Assembly (NCBI GenBank): GCA_015039365.1
Contig: WION01000011.1
Span: 186,001 to 250,000, forward strand
Origin: Amanita rubescens
Lineage: Eukaryota > Basidiomycota > Agaricomycetes > Agaricales > Amanitaceae
Length of the DNA stretch: 64,000 nucleotides
Reading direction: 5' to 3'
Shown: piece after piece, positions 1-10,744 of the stretch
Layout of the letters: every line of letters starts with the position of its first letter
Position numbering within the stretch: the first letter of the stretch is position 1
Notes under the pieces: model-generated
Database searches by the model: none
What the model was told of the DNA's origin: nothing
The model's input: the letters and a program-made list of their open reading frames with translations, nothing else
Translations under genes and position numbers: made by a program

Positions 1-1534
1 ACAATTTGACTGAGTAATCCTCAGGTAGGCGGCGCAATAACTGGAGAGCATGTTTTCGATCCGGATTATCGTCTGGTTTATCCAACAGATTCTGCATCCG
101 CAGGAAAGCCACTTCAAGTAACGTCGGCGGAACGAGTCCAAGGTCGTCCGGGAGTGTGAGTACCATAGCATCTCTCATCCGAGAGAATATGTGAATAGGA
201 AGGTTCTGCAGAAACTCTTTGGGAGCGCCTCGCAAAAGATCGTTCGGCAGTTTAGCGAGAAGATCGTCCGGCAGTTTCTCTAGCACTTTGATCGGGACAC
301 GCGCCAAGAGTTCAGGCGGTAAACGGGCCAGAGCGGAGGATGGAATGCGGTTAATCAGTCGCTCAGGTAAGATAACGCTGACACCTTGGATCATATTGCC
401 AGGCAAGTGCGCCTCTAACTGGGGCTTGACCGTTTCGTTCAAGCTACAGCTGGCCGTCGTCTCGTACTTGTTCGAAAACTGCGGTTCGGAGAAACTTTGC
501 TGGAGATTCCCATACCATAGCGTCACCTGTGTCGCCTCGATAATCCATTCGGTTACTGCTTTCGGGATCTCGTCACCCGCCAGAACAATGTCGCATCTCT
601 CCACTTCATCGCGGATCACCTTGTTCACAATGTCCTTGAGGCGATCCCAGTCCTTCCGCTTCTCTATTCGAGTTCCCGCGTCCTCTTTAACAATATCCCA
701 AATGAGATGTCCGAGCACAGGGATCAATGCCGCCTTTAGCAACGTTTCCAACTTGTTCCAATTTCCGTCAAAAACGTGGGTCAATATCGTAGACTCGGTG
801 ACTCTATCCCAACGTAAGTCATACGTCGGAGATGACTGGAGAAGACAATGGCGAGTGACGAGCGTGATAATGGAACGGGCGACAAAGTAGCAGTTGTACT
901 GTTGTAAAGTGTAGTTCTTGGTGCGGGGGTCTAAACGAATGGCAACGGCGACGGCAATAACATTGTAGAGGTCTGGCTTGTTTGAACCGAATTCGAGAGT
1001 GATCTCTGCATCCGTCTCGGAACGAATAACCTCGAGATCAGCGTTGCTGACAGGCGTCAGGCTATCTTCAGCCTCGCATCCTTCTTTTGAGATAGGCTCG
1101 AAGTTGGGGCCTTTGATTGGTCTACGGTCGATGCGGTGAACCCACCCGTTGTCCAGATATATCACGATGTATTCGTGCTTGAAGTGGTCCCTCTCCTTCC
1201 GCAGCTCGAGCTTGGTGATGGTGGTATACGTCTGCCTCCCGTACCAGTCAAAGATCACTCCATCATCCCAATCGCGACAAATTATCCTGACGGGGGCCAT
1301 GTCCCGCATCGAGGACAATTTGTGGGCAAGGGCTTGATGGACATCATGAGATGCGTTGGCAAGGTACTCGTTGGCATGTTGGGATGCGTTTGCAAGATAT
1401 GTACCTTGACTGGCTATGGACGGGTTGGCTATGGACGGCGTGATCATGGATGGCCGAAACGAAGGGGGTAACCCTCCATGAAGGAGTTTCTCCTGCTCTG
1501 TGGTGTTGGCCTTCCCTCTGGAAAAGAAACGCAT
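1..1534 (-). CDS. Hypothetical protein, 3' end beyond the left edge
   Basis: One uninterrupted reading frame of 511 codons starts at the ATG at 1534-1532 and runs off the left edge. I do not recognise the family. The N-terminal 70 residues are polar with repeated A-N-A-S/N-P-S-I motifs. The middle mixes hydrophobic and charged stretches. Residues about 370-450 form a leucine-rich segment with repeated L-P-x-x-L-L units (VLEKLPDDLLAKLPNDLL). No signal peptide or membrane helix is evident. A broken paralogue at about 15.5-15.9 kb, also on the minus strand, aligns with the leucine-rich part and stops soon after the point where this gene leaves the window. This gene therefore probably lacks only a few dozen C-terminal codons here. 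No intron is needed, unlike most genes in the window. Coding status is well supported by frame length and the paralogue; function is unknown. Confidence 0.72.
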   Translation of the reverse strand, partial: MRFFSRGKANTTEQEKLLHGGLPPSFRPSMITPSIANPSIASQGTYLANASQHANEYLANASHDVHQALAHKLSSMRDMAPVRIICRDWDDGVIFDWYGRQTYTTITKLELRKERDHFKHEYIVIYLDNGWVHRIDRRPIKGPNFEPISKEGCEAEDSLTPVSNADLEVIRSETDAEITLEFGSNKPDLYNVIAVAVAIRLDPRTKNYTLQQYNCYFVARSIITLVTRHCLLQSSPTYDLRWDRVTESTILTHVFDGNWNKLETLLKAALIPVLGHLIWDIVKEDAGTRIEKRKDWDRLKDIVNKVIRDEVERCDIVLAGDEIPKAVTEWIIEATQVTLWYGNLQQSFSEPQFSNKYETTASCSLNETVKPQLEAHLPGNMIQGVSVILPERLINRIPSSALARLPPELLARVPIKVLEKLPDDLLAKLPNDLLRGAPKEFLQNLPIHIFSRMRDAMVLTLPDDLGLVPPTLLEVAFLRMQNLLDKPDDNPDRKHALQLLRRLPEDYSVKL

Positions 1535-2480
1535 TGTCGCTTCTGTATTCAGTGTTAGTGGAATGAGTTATAGGCGCAGGTGGGCTAACTTACAGTGAGA
1601 AGGCAACTTTTGGAATGGTGCAGGTCACGCGGCAAATGGAAGGATGGTCTTTATAATTGTTAATAAGGGTCCTTGTTCGCATCCCTGGCGAACCGGATCC
1701 TACCATTTGCGTCGGATGGCTAATCGGTTCCCTGAAGGTGATCTTGACGGCATATACGGGCGCTAGAATTCAGAAGCTCAATATATATGCGAGAATGGCA
1801 CTTCATAGAAATCAGTTATTTCTGGAAGGTCTTTGCAAGCATCACGGGCTGAGAGCTGGGCATATATGTGCGTAGTACCGGACCGACACGGATACTAGTC
1901 AGGGAAAAAGCAATTCCATTCCAAGTTGACGGCAGTGAGTAATGGGCACCAATTGAAGATTCCGTAACCCCACATGTATAGCGGCGGTCTTTCAAAACTG
2001 GAAGCAGCACTTCTGCATGGAAGTCAACCGGGATACTGCCAGCAGTGTCAAGAACATGCCGGGTAGTTGCAAGGCCGCGGTGAGGGAGCCCGATCACTAG
2101 TTCACTGGGCGTCACAGCACCGTGACTCAGTGATGGCCCACAGATGATCTCCCTGACAAGGGTTCTTCTCGGGACGGAGAAATTGAGGACTGATATATTA
2201 GTGACTCATCTGCATCCGCAGCCGTTTGTCGCAGGCTGGAAAAGATGATAAGATTACACTAAAATGATTACATTTTGTTATACAGGTTCAATGTAAACAC
2301 AAGTTCAGTAATGCAACGCGTAGGAGGTTTTAACGTGCTGAAGTTCAGTCCGACCAGATCATCAATGACGAGTGGTCTTCAGGCACACGGCAAGGGAGCA
2401 CAGGACCGGATGACCCCTTCACGACACATCTTCACGCAGATTGTTTATCTCGAGAGCAGAGCTCCAAATTGACGACAGAA
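1535..2480. other. Intergenic stretch, no supported gene
   Basis: Upstream region of the left-edge gene. A minus-strand open stretch at about 2150-1816 includes a PHRG tetrapeptide but starts without an ATG and matches no family I can defend. Nothing else is supported. Confidence 0.4.
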
Positions 2481-3060
2481 TCTGAGTCAACTACGCAGAG
2501 CGTGTTTGTAACTTTGTCGGTTCAGTTTCTTGATGTCAGGATCCTTAGTAAATTCGACGTCTTCAGAGGTTGAATCAATGGCAGCACGGGCTCCAAGTGG
2601 GTGACAGAATAAAGATCAGTACATTCACGTCGGATTTCTGTCAAATTGTCTTGATGAATAATGCCTTCTGGGATAAAATTGCCCATGAAAGCCGGCGCCA
2701 GCGAAATAAAGAGCACAAAGTGTTTGGCAGTATAGTTTCTTCACGTCAAATTCTCAGTAGAAGATTCATAAAGCCGTTTCCGGTGTAAGCGCGGGCTCCA
2801 AGTGGATGTGAAAGAGTACAAAAGCATTTGCCGATGCAGTCACGCTAGATTTCTCAGTCAAGTCGCCTTCAAGTTGATGAATACTAATGGAGTCTTCTGG
2901 GTTAAAATCACCCGTGCATGCCGGTGCCTGTACAAGTTCCGAGGCCGACGAAAAGGCGTGAAAATGAATCGCATTGGCCACGAGAGAACCGCTTACTATG
3001 CTGGTTGCTGTTGCCACAGTCGCACCACTAACACCGCCCACAAGCGCAACGACAGCTTGA
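2481..3060 (-). repeat. Two diverged tandem copies of a minus-strand coding-like segment
   Basis: Minus-strand translations at 2766-3041 and 2522-2716 are diverged copies of each other. Both carry a G-[DN]-F-x-P-E block followed about 30 residues later by HLEP and a leucine/proline tail. The copies are about 240 bp apart and separated by stops. The upstream copy is preceded by a hydrophobic alanine/valine-rich segment (AVVALVGGVSGATVATATS) that could be a signal or membrane segment. No ATG is in frame, so this is either exons of a small unrecognised gene or the remains of one. Duplication is seen; coding status is inferred. Confidence 0.4.
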
Positions 3061-3885
3061 GTTTACCATTGAAACGATGTATCCCTGCTAATCAGCCCCG
3101 GGTCACTGTTACACTTTGTAGTCAGATCGGACAGATAAGGGCGAGGAGGATATGAACCGAACTAACCGACCTCGAGATTTGCGCTTCGCATGACAGGTGA
3201 ATCGGGCAGCTCTTCCGCAATGACCCGACAGTGACCAGTTTTCTGCCCTCGTACGTTTGACTCGGTTATAACATTGGATAAGGCGGGCGGAGACACGAAT
3301 AGAAGATGGTGGTTGGGCTGCGTGTGTAGAAGCCGGGGCGAGGGAACGGAGCGTAGCGCCTTGCGCAGGCCAGTGTCCGGGGTGCCCACATCGCTGAATG
3401 GAGGTTATCCAAATATAGATAGAGCGACTCGGTTCCCGGGGTCACCGCAGCCTTAGTCCTGCGCGCTCTCGGCCCTTTGACCAGACGCACAATTCGACTT
3501 CGCTCATACACGTACCATAGTACGCTCACCGTGACATTGCTCTGTGCGCTTTCAAGCTTAACCAAGCGCGTCGTTTCTAACCGGCAACCGGCTGTCGCAG
3601 AGTCATCTGACGCACGCAGCACCATTATCTCTTTGATCTCGACTCCCACCGACTACCCTACACAAGGTCAAGCCACATCATTGAACTCACCACTGTTGCC
3701 TGCTGATCTTTTAATCCAGAGTCCAGACACATCATCCCTTGCCCCTGTCGAGTCCAGCACACAGCTCTTCTCATTTCACATCCCATCATCTTTGGTGAAC
3801 TTTTCTCAGGCTGCGCCAGGCATTTCCTTTCCACCACCCCCTCATCAAACAATCTCATTGTGATTCTAACAGAGCATCAATTACT
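3061..3885. other. Region upstream of the GTPase gene
   Basis: Contains overlapping open frames on both strands (3266-3649 minus, 3477-3863 plus) without recognisable domains or clear splice structure. The last few hundred bases presumably hold the promoter and 5' UTR of the gene starting at 3886. Confidence 0.35.
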
Positions 3886-6800
3886 ATGGAAGCAGCTACA
3901 GCTAGTGCACCTTCTTTGAGTAGGCTAATCTATGTGTCTCAGCATTGCTATTTGCTAATCCTTGACTGAAAGTATCAGATATAGATGAGACACATGTTCA
4001 AATGCTCAGGGAACGCTATCTGTGCCCACATTTTCGCATCCTTATTATTGGGAGGGCAAATGCAGGCAAGACAACCATCCTTGAGAATGTTTGTGGTGTA
4101 GCAAGGGGAACAGAGCCCATCATATATGACAGGAATGGTAAGTCAGTCTGAGTTTTTCACTTCAGTTGACTGTTGAGCTTTTTGTAGGTCATCAGCTTGA
4201 ACAGTCTGATATTCATTTGATACCATCACTTGAGGTGAGTCAGATAATGATGTATGAATGTACCCATTCACATGCAATGATAACAGAGAGGCCTGCATAA
4301 TATTGAGCATCAAATTACATACCCTGGAAGTAACTTTATCTTCCATGATGCTCAAGGTTTTGAATCTGGTTCAACTGAGGAATTGGACACTGCTTGGAAG
4401 TTCATTAAAAAGAAGTCTACAGAAACTGACCTGAAGAATCGGCTGCATGCAATTTGGTATCATCCTTTACCTCTTTTATAGTACTGGCTACCTAGCTGAC
4501 CCAACTTCCTGTAGGTATTGTATACCCATGGACAGCCCTCGTCCCATTCTGCCTGCAGAACTCAAGTTCTTTAATAAAGGGACTGGCAGAGGTAAATTGC
4601 CACCAAATCTACTAATCTACAGTGCACTGACCAGTAAATATCACCTTTACAGTTCCTTTAGTGGTTGTATTCACTAAATTTGATGGTCAAATAGCCAGTG
4701 AATCTGTCAACTTGACTGATGCAAAGGATGAGGATAAGTGGGAGAGAGCCAGGGAAATTGCTGAAATCACTTTTCAGAATGTCTATCTTCCTAAAGTTAT
4801 GGATGTTAAATATCCTCCCAAGGCATATGTGCGATTGGAAGGTGGGAATGATGAGGATTCCTTCCTGAAAAATGAGAGTAATGTTGTTTCATAGACATGG
4901 ATTTACCAGAAAAGAATTGTGCTGAATTAACTCAGCAAACTGCTGATGTAATAGATGATGACAGCATACATCACCTGTTTGTTTCAACACAGATGAACAA
5001 TCTGGACCTTTGTGTTAAATCTGCACTTCAGTGAGGGTTAAATTTTCAACATCACTTACTAACATTAACATTGTTTAGACATGTTCTGAAACATAAATAT
5101 TTGACATGGGATAATATCATTATGATAGTTTTTTCAAAATTTCCACATTTCTGGGTATGCTTTTTTTGTCAAACTGCACATAGGAAAAATTAATGGCAAT
5201 AGGCAGACAGGGAGGTAGGTGGCCTCACATGGAATAATAAATACTTGCACAAGTTCATCAGGAGGTAAGTAACACTCCATGCCTTCACATGACAACAAAC
5301 TTAGCCATGCTTCAGATGGCTGGCAATAAACAACTGAGTGAAACACAGGTTAGTTGTCACCATATTCTACTAGGTGGCAGGATCTGATGTTATTGATATC
5401 AGTGGGTAAGTGACATTGAACTAACATATGCATATGTAGATCTAATTGCTATTGTCTCATGATGACAGTTTGTAAGTAATGATCCTTTTGTGATCAGCAG
5501 CCTTGTCTCATAATCTACAGGAAGTGAGTGTCATCACTCATTTTGATTCTTTGTAAATTATTTCATGGTGCATCATATGACCAACAGAAAGTGAGTTAAT
5601 CTATCATTATGAACAGACTTGTCAATCTAGTCTCTTGTGGACAGGGAGTGAGTGATACAACACTGCCTCACACCACATCTGACCTGCTTAAAGAAAGTAA
5701 GCAAATTGATCTTGTTGAAGTTTATCAGACATAAATCAATGAACAATAGAAAGTTGGTGACTTACTGTTATCTGAAAGAGAATCTCAAGAAACCTCATTG
5801 GATTAATAACAGGAAGTAAAGGACATTTTCTTTCTGCATATCTGCTTCTGAACATTACCAAACAACAGACAGTAAATAGGTCTCCTTTTCAAAGCCTCTT
5901 GACAAGCAATTGAAAAACAAACAGGATGTATGTGATAATTTTGTGAGATATGAATTCATCATATGAAATACTAGAGGAAAGAGAGTCAGTGGCATCATTT
6001 GTTTTCTTTCTTCCCTACCCATTATGCTAATTCCATTCTAAAAGGAAGTGAGTAATGCTGGCCACTCTACTGCAAGACAATTTGGACACATTCTTTTGTT
6101 CTACAGATTGTGAGTGATATTGCAAGTTTCATATGAAATCACATATCTCTGAATAAACATAGAAGGTTAGCAGTGTGTCATCCTGGTTTTGTTGTTCAAA
6201 TGGTGACCTTATCAAAACTTTGCCTATGGCCTACAGTATGTGAGTAACATTGCAAATTGAAAGTTGTTCCATGAATCTTTTACCTACATCTGATAGGATG
6301 TGAGCAACACTGAAGATTTTTGTGGAAGGCAGTCTCATCACATCTTTTCCTATTTGGACTAACAGGGAGTGAGTGACATTATACATTGGCAAAAGGCAAT
6401 CGCATCACATCCTTTCCTTTGACCAACAGGTTGTGAGTCATCAGTTTGTGAAAGGCAGTCTTATTACATCTTTTTCTATGACTAACAGGGAGTGGGTGAC
6501 ATTTGCACATTTTGTGAAAAGGCAATCTCATCTAGTATGACTAACAGGTTGTGAGTGACATTGCACATTTTGTGGAAAGGCAGTCTCATCACAGTTTTTC
6601 CTATGACCAACAGGCTGTGAGTGTCATTGCACATTTTTCAAAAGGCAGTATCATAACATCTTTTCCTATGTCCAATAGGGAGTGAGTGACATTGCACATG
6701 TTTTGAAAGGCAGTCTCACCACATATTTTTCTATGACTAACAGGGAGTGAGTGACATTGCACATCTTGTGAAAAGCCTCAGTCTCATATCAGTTTGCCTA

Positions 6801-9598
6801 TGACCAACAGGCTGTGAGTGACATTGCACATTTTGTGAAAGGCAGTCTCATCACATCTTTCCTATGACTAACAGGTTGTTAGTGACCTTGCACATTTGTG
6901 AAAGGCAGTCTCATCACATGTTTTCCCATGACCAACAGCGAGTGAGTTGCATTCAAGTTGCACATTTTTTGAAAGACAATCTCATCACATCTTTTCCTAT
7001 GACCAATAGAATGTGAGTGACATTGCAAATTGTGTGAGATGCAATCTCACCACCTGCTTTCTTATGACAAACAGGGAGTGAGCAACATGATTATACATTG
7101 TGTGAAAGGCAAACTTATTGCATCTTTTCCTATGATCAACAGAAAGTGAGTGACATTGCACATTTTGTGAAAGGCAGTCTCATCACATCTTTCCTATGAC
7201 CAACAGCTTGTGAGTGATATTGCACAGTCTGTGAAAGGCAGTCTCATCACATCTTTTCCTATGACCAACAGCTTGTGAGTGACATTATATATTTTGTGAA
7301 AAAGCAGTCTTGTCACATCTTTCCCCACAGAATGTGAGTGACACTGCACATTTTGTGAAAGGCTGTCACCTCAATCACATCTTTTCCTACTATGATCTAC
7401 AGATTGTGAGTATCCTTGCACATTTTGTGAAAGGCATTCTCATCACATCTTCCCTATGACCAACAGTCAGTGAGTGACATGGCACATTTTGTAAAAGGCA
7501 GTCTCATCATATCTTTTCTTATCACTAACAGTTTGTGAGTGTCCTTGCACATTTGTGAAATGCACCCTCATCAAATCTTTTCCTATGAAACAGTTTGTGA
7601 GCAACATTGCACATTTTGTGAAAGGCAGTCCCATCACATCTTTTCCTCCAACAGCTTGTGAGGACATTGTCATTTTCAGTCTGATGATCATATTCCTATC
7701 ACAAACAGCTGGTAAGTGAAATGGCACATTTTGTGAAAGGTGGTCTCATCACATCTTTTCCTATCACCAACAGCGAGTGAGTGATATTGCACATGCTGTG
7801 AAAGGCAGTCTCATCACATCTTTTCCAATCACCAATAGTCTGTGGGTGACATTACACATTGTGTGAAAAAGTGGTCTCATCACATCTTTTCCTATCACCA
7901 ACAGCGGGTGAGTGACCTTGCACATTTTGTGAAAGGCAGTCCCATCAGATCTTTTTTGCTATCACCACCAGCTTGTCAGTGACAATGCACATTTTGTGAA
8001 AAGTGTTCTCATCACTTCTTTTCCTATGTCCAACAGCAAGTGAGTAACAATACACATTTTGTGAAAGGCAATCTCATCACATCATTTCCTATGACCAACA
8101 GGAAGTGAGTATTATTGCCTTTGTGAATGGCACTCTTATCACATCTTTTCCTATGACCAACAGTCTGTGAGTGACATTGCTCATTTTGTGAAAGGCAGTC
8201 TTGTCACATCTTTTCCTATGTCCAGCAGGGAGTGAGTGACATTGCTCATTTTGTGAAAGGCAGTCTTGTCACATCTACTCCTATGTCCACTAGGGAGTGA
8301 GTGACATTGCAAATTTTGTGAAAGGCAGTCTCACCACATCTTTTCCTATGACTAAAAGGAAGTGAGTGGCTTGCATATTCTCTGAAAGGCATTCTCATCA
8401 CATCTTTTCCTATCACTAACAGCAAGTGAGTGACAATGCACATTGTGTGAAAAGCAGTCTCATCATGTCTTTTCCTGTCACCAACAGGAAGTGAGTAATA
8501 TTGTACATTTTGTCTCATCACATCTTTTACTATCACCAACAGGAAGTGAGTGACATTGCACATTTTGTGAAAGGCAGTCTCATCACATCTTTTGCTACTG
8601 CCACCAGCTTGTCAGTGACATTGCACATTTTATGAAGGGCAATCTCACCACATCTTTTCCTATGACCAACAGGACGTAAGTGACATTGCATTTTTGTGAA
8701 TGGCAGTCTCATCACATCTTTTCCTACATGTTACCAACAGTCTGTAAGCAACATTATGCACTTTGTGAAAGGCACTCTCCTCACACCTTTTCCTATTACC
8801 AACAGTTTGTGAGTGACATTGCACATTTTGTGAAAGGCACAGTCTCATCACATCTTTTCCTTTGACAAACAGCTTGTGAGTGACATTGCAAATTTTCTGA
8901 CCAGCATTCTCAATATACCTCAATCCATGAATGTTTGATATATCATTACATGCTATGTAAATCAGAAAGTGAGGATTTTGCCATATCCTTTCTTTGTCTT
9001 CCTTTTACATTATTATCATCATAGATTGTAAGGTCTTCAACTCACCCACTCCCACCTTATGTGATCATTCCTCTTACTTAAATCACTTTTCTTGATTTCT
9101 AGGTGAGTGATTCTGGTCCATGAGGTATTGAATTTCATATCAGTTTGCATGCTAGTTTGTAGGTTTGATGATACACTGGATGTTTTACTCTATGTATCTC
9201 ATAACTAGCATGAACTTTTCTCCATGTTTGGAGCCAAGCAAAGGCCTTTTGTTGTCATGGTATTTTTGTTCCTCCTTTTCTAGGTAGCACACAACTGATG
9301 GCATAATCCATTGCAACAAGCCTACTGATTGCCAGGTCTTAGTTTGTAAATTATTCCTTTCCATCCACTATATTTCTCCTTAAACTTTCAAGCAATTATT
9401 ATCATTGCCAAGCAATCCTTTTGGATCAATAAACCATTTCTGCCATCAGTCACAGAAGCCTTGGATCAATGCAAGCAAAAAGGCTATGTTCAGAAGCTGA
9501 AGAGTGAAATTACTTCTGATTTTATCCACTCTGGTCATTTGGCCACATTACTCTATAGGAGGGTGATTAACATTGATGGTGGGTACTTTGTCTATTAG
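3886..9598 (+). CDS. P-loop GTPase-domain protein, with a microexon array between its N- and C-terminal exons
   Basis: N-terminal exons read 3886-3919, 3979-4137, 4188-4234, 4287-4456, 4515-4591, 4653-4877, 4910-5030 and 5079-5154 or 5193. They encode a fungal G-domain protein: P-loop GRANAGKTT (G1), FHDAQGFES (G3, DxxG-like), VVVFTKFD (G4, T-K-x-D), then CAELTQQTADVIDDD and LFVSTQMNNLDLCVKSA, typical of this expanded basidiomycete family. After W at 5152-5154 a donor (GTATGC) opens. If it is ignored, the frame stops at 5193. If it is used, the transcript enters the array of about 55-60 three-base exons. Coding-like sequence returns at about 9230-9283 (ELFSMFGAKQRPFVVM) and about 9400-9598 (KQSFWINKPFLPSVTEALDQ, ending TAG at 9598), resembling the C-terminal region I expect for the family. 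One gene from 3886 to 9598 is therefore my preferred model. The gene is AT-rich relative to its neighbours. Intron 4878-4909 would be only 32 nt. The N-terminal half is firm; joining the two halves is inference. Confidence 0.7.
5195..9040 (+). repeat. Tandem array of about 55-60 intron-like units separated by three-base exons
   Basis: Each unit of about 50-70 bp (mostly 62-67) starts with a 5' splice consensus (GTGAGTGACATTGCACA in the best copies). It continues through a conserved body (AAAGGCAGTCTCATCACATC) and ends with a branch-like and acceptor sequence (ATGACCAACAG or ATGACTAACAG). Between the CAG of one unit and the GTGAGT of the next lie, almost without exception, exactly three bases. 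These vary widely (GGA, GAA, AAA, CTT, GTT, GCT, CGA, TCT, TTT, CAA, GAC and others), although the flanking sequence is strongly conserved. By eye none of the triplets is a stop codon. Units in 6300-8900 are homogeneous; those in 5250-6300 and 8900-9040 are more diverged but keep the CAG-NNN-GTRAGT junction. The array sits between N- and C-terminal exons of the GTPase gene. Confidence 0.85.
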
Positions 9599-9743
9599 TC
9601 ATACACTACTTATGAACAATTTATGGCAGGGTGAAATGCCCAGCTATTCAGGTGATTTATTGGCTGCATTGCCTTTGCAAGATCATATTTATTTGTACAT
9701 AGATCACTTCTCATATCCCATGCATCTGTTTCAAATTTTCTTT

Positions 9744-10343
9744 CTAATGTAGACATATATGTACATGGTTGTTGGCAATACATTCAGGGATAGACCAATG
9801 AATGTGACTAAAGTCTCCATAGAATGGTGGCACCATCATAGGGGTGTTGGAGATGGTGTACGAAATCAGACTCCTTTCGATGTACAAAGAACTGGCATTC
9901 GGACGGCCAACAGACACCCTCCTTTTTAAAATCACAGAATCCTCGACGTCTGCACCTCGTCGCTGCTTAGTAGAAAGACCATGTGTTGAATGCACTGTTA
10001 TGGGCTGGCGAGGGTCTGGAGTATCAGATTGGACAAAGAAGGGCGAAGAGGGCACAATTGTATCGTAGTCTCGTGGCCGGTTGTGGGAAGTGATATCGTC
10101 TTCGATTCCGGAGGTAGTATCCCATTCTGAGTCAGTCTTCCAACGTCCATAAGCCATCTTTCTGTCCGTCCGGACCTTCAATAACGCCGCCGCAGTTGCT
10201 ATAGGAGATGAAGTTGAAGATATCAAACACGTTGATGAAGTAGGTGGATGCATCCGAAGGGGACGAAGGAAACGTGCTGGGGTCGATGTCAGGAAGTATG
10301 CTGGACGTGGAAAGGGCATCCCAATGCCGCCCTGAGCCATCAT
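9744..10343 (-). CDS. Hypothetical protein, 199 aa
   Basis: Single open frame from ATG at 10343 to a stop at 9744, GC-richer than the array DNA beside it. The product is serine/threonine/proline-rich with a central acidic patch and no recognisable domain, signal peptide or membrane helix. It converges on the plus-strand GTPase gene, leaving about 145 bp between the stops. It could be a real single-exon gene or the main exon of a longer one. Coding status rests only on frame length and composition. Confidence 0.4.
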   Translation of the reverse strand: MMAQGGIGMPFPRPAYFLTSTPARFLRPLRMHPPTSSTCLISSTSSPIATAAALLKVRTDRKMAYGRWKTDSEWDTTSGIEDDITSHNRPRDYDTIVPSSPFFVQSDTPDPRQPITVHSTHGLSTKQRRGADVEDSVILKRRVSVGRPNASSLYIERSLISYTISNTPMMVPPFYGDFSHIHWSIPECIANNHVHICLH

Positions 10344-10744
10344 GGGAACGTCGTTGTTGGTAGGACAGTTTGAACAGATGTTTGACGCAACTGGATGATG
10401 ATAGGAATAGTTGGGTATGATAATGTCGTTGTTAGAAGCTGACGAGTGCGAAAAGCGATTGGTTCGGCTTCGTATCTATTGAAGCGTGTTATCTAAACAA
10501 TGATGAATCCCACTCGGTTCTCCACGCTAACAGCGCTCAGGTAGTGAGCAGGTGAGTCAAGGGCGGCGCCGGGATGAGGTGGTAGGATGGAGAGTAGGAA
10601 GCAGCTGTCGCTCCGGAACGCCAGGTCTTGCGCCAAAAAGTCGTTGTGCGGACTAGATAGACCAGGGTGAATGAACGAACGGGTAGGAAACGCCAGAGAT
10701 ATGACTTACGAAGCGGTGGTGCCAGAGGGCGGAAATCACCGAGC
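10344..10744. other. Intergenic stretch
   Basis: No supported gene or repeat. It probably holds the promoter of the minus-strand frame ending at 9744. Confidence 0.35.

Noticed and set aside
219..890. Plus-strand open frame of 223 codons
   Set aside because: It is antisense to a longer, better minus-strand frame supported by a paralogous pseudogene.
1816..2150. Resemblance of ELVIGLPHRG to 2-oxoglutarate dehydrogenase E1
   Set aside because: The similarity stops after the short motif; the following residues do not match the family and no start or splice structure supports it.
4878..4894. A 17-nt intron in the GTPase gene
   Set aside because: A 32-nt intron with the same donor and the acceptor at 4909 also keeps the frame and fits the family sequence better.
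7467..8923. Long minus-strand open frames with 22-residue repeats across the array
   Set aside because: They arise because unit length is close to a multiple of three; frames break whenever unit length changes, none has a consistent start, and the plus-strand splice pattern explains the conservation better.
5195..9040. CRISPR-like array
   Set aside because: The variable part is only three bases, the host is a fungus, and the repeat ends are splice sites.
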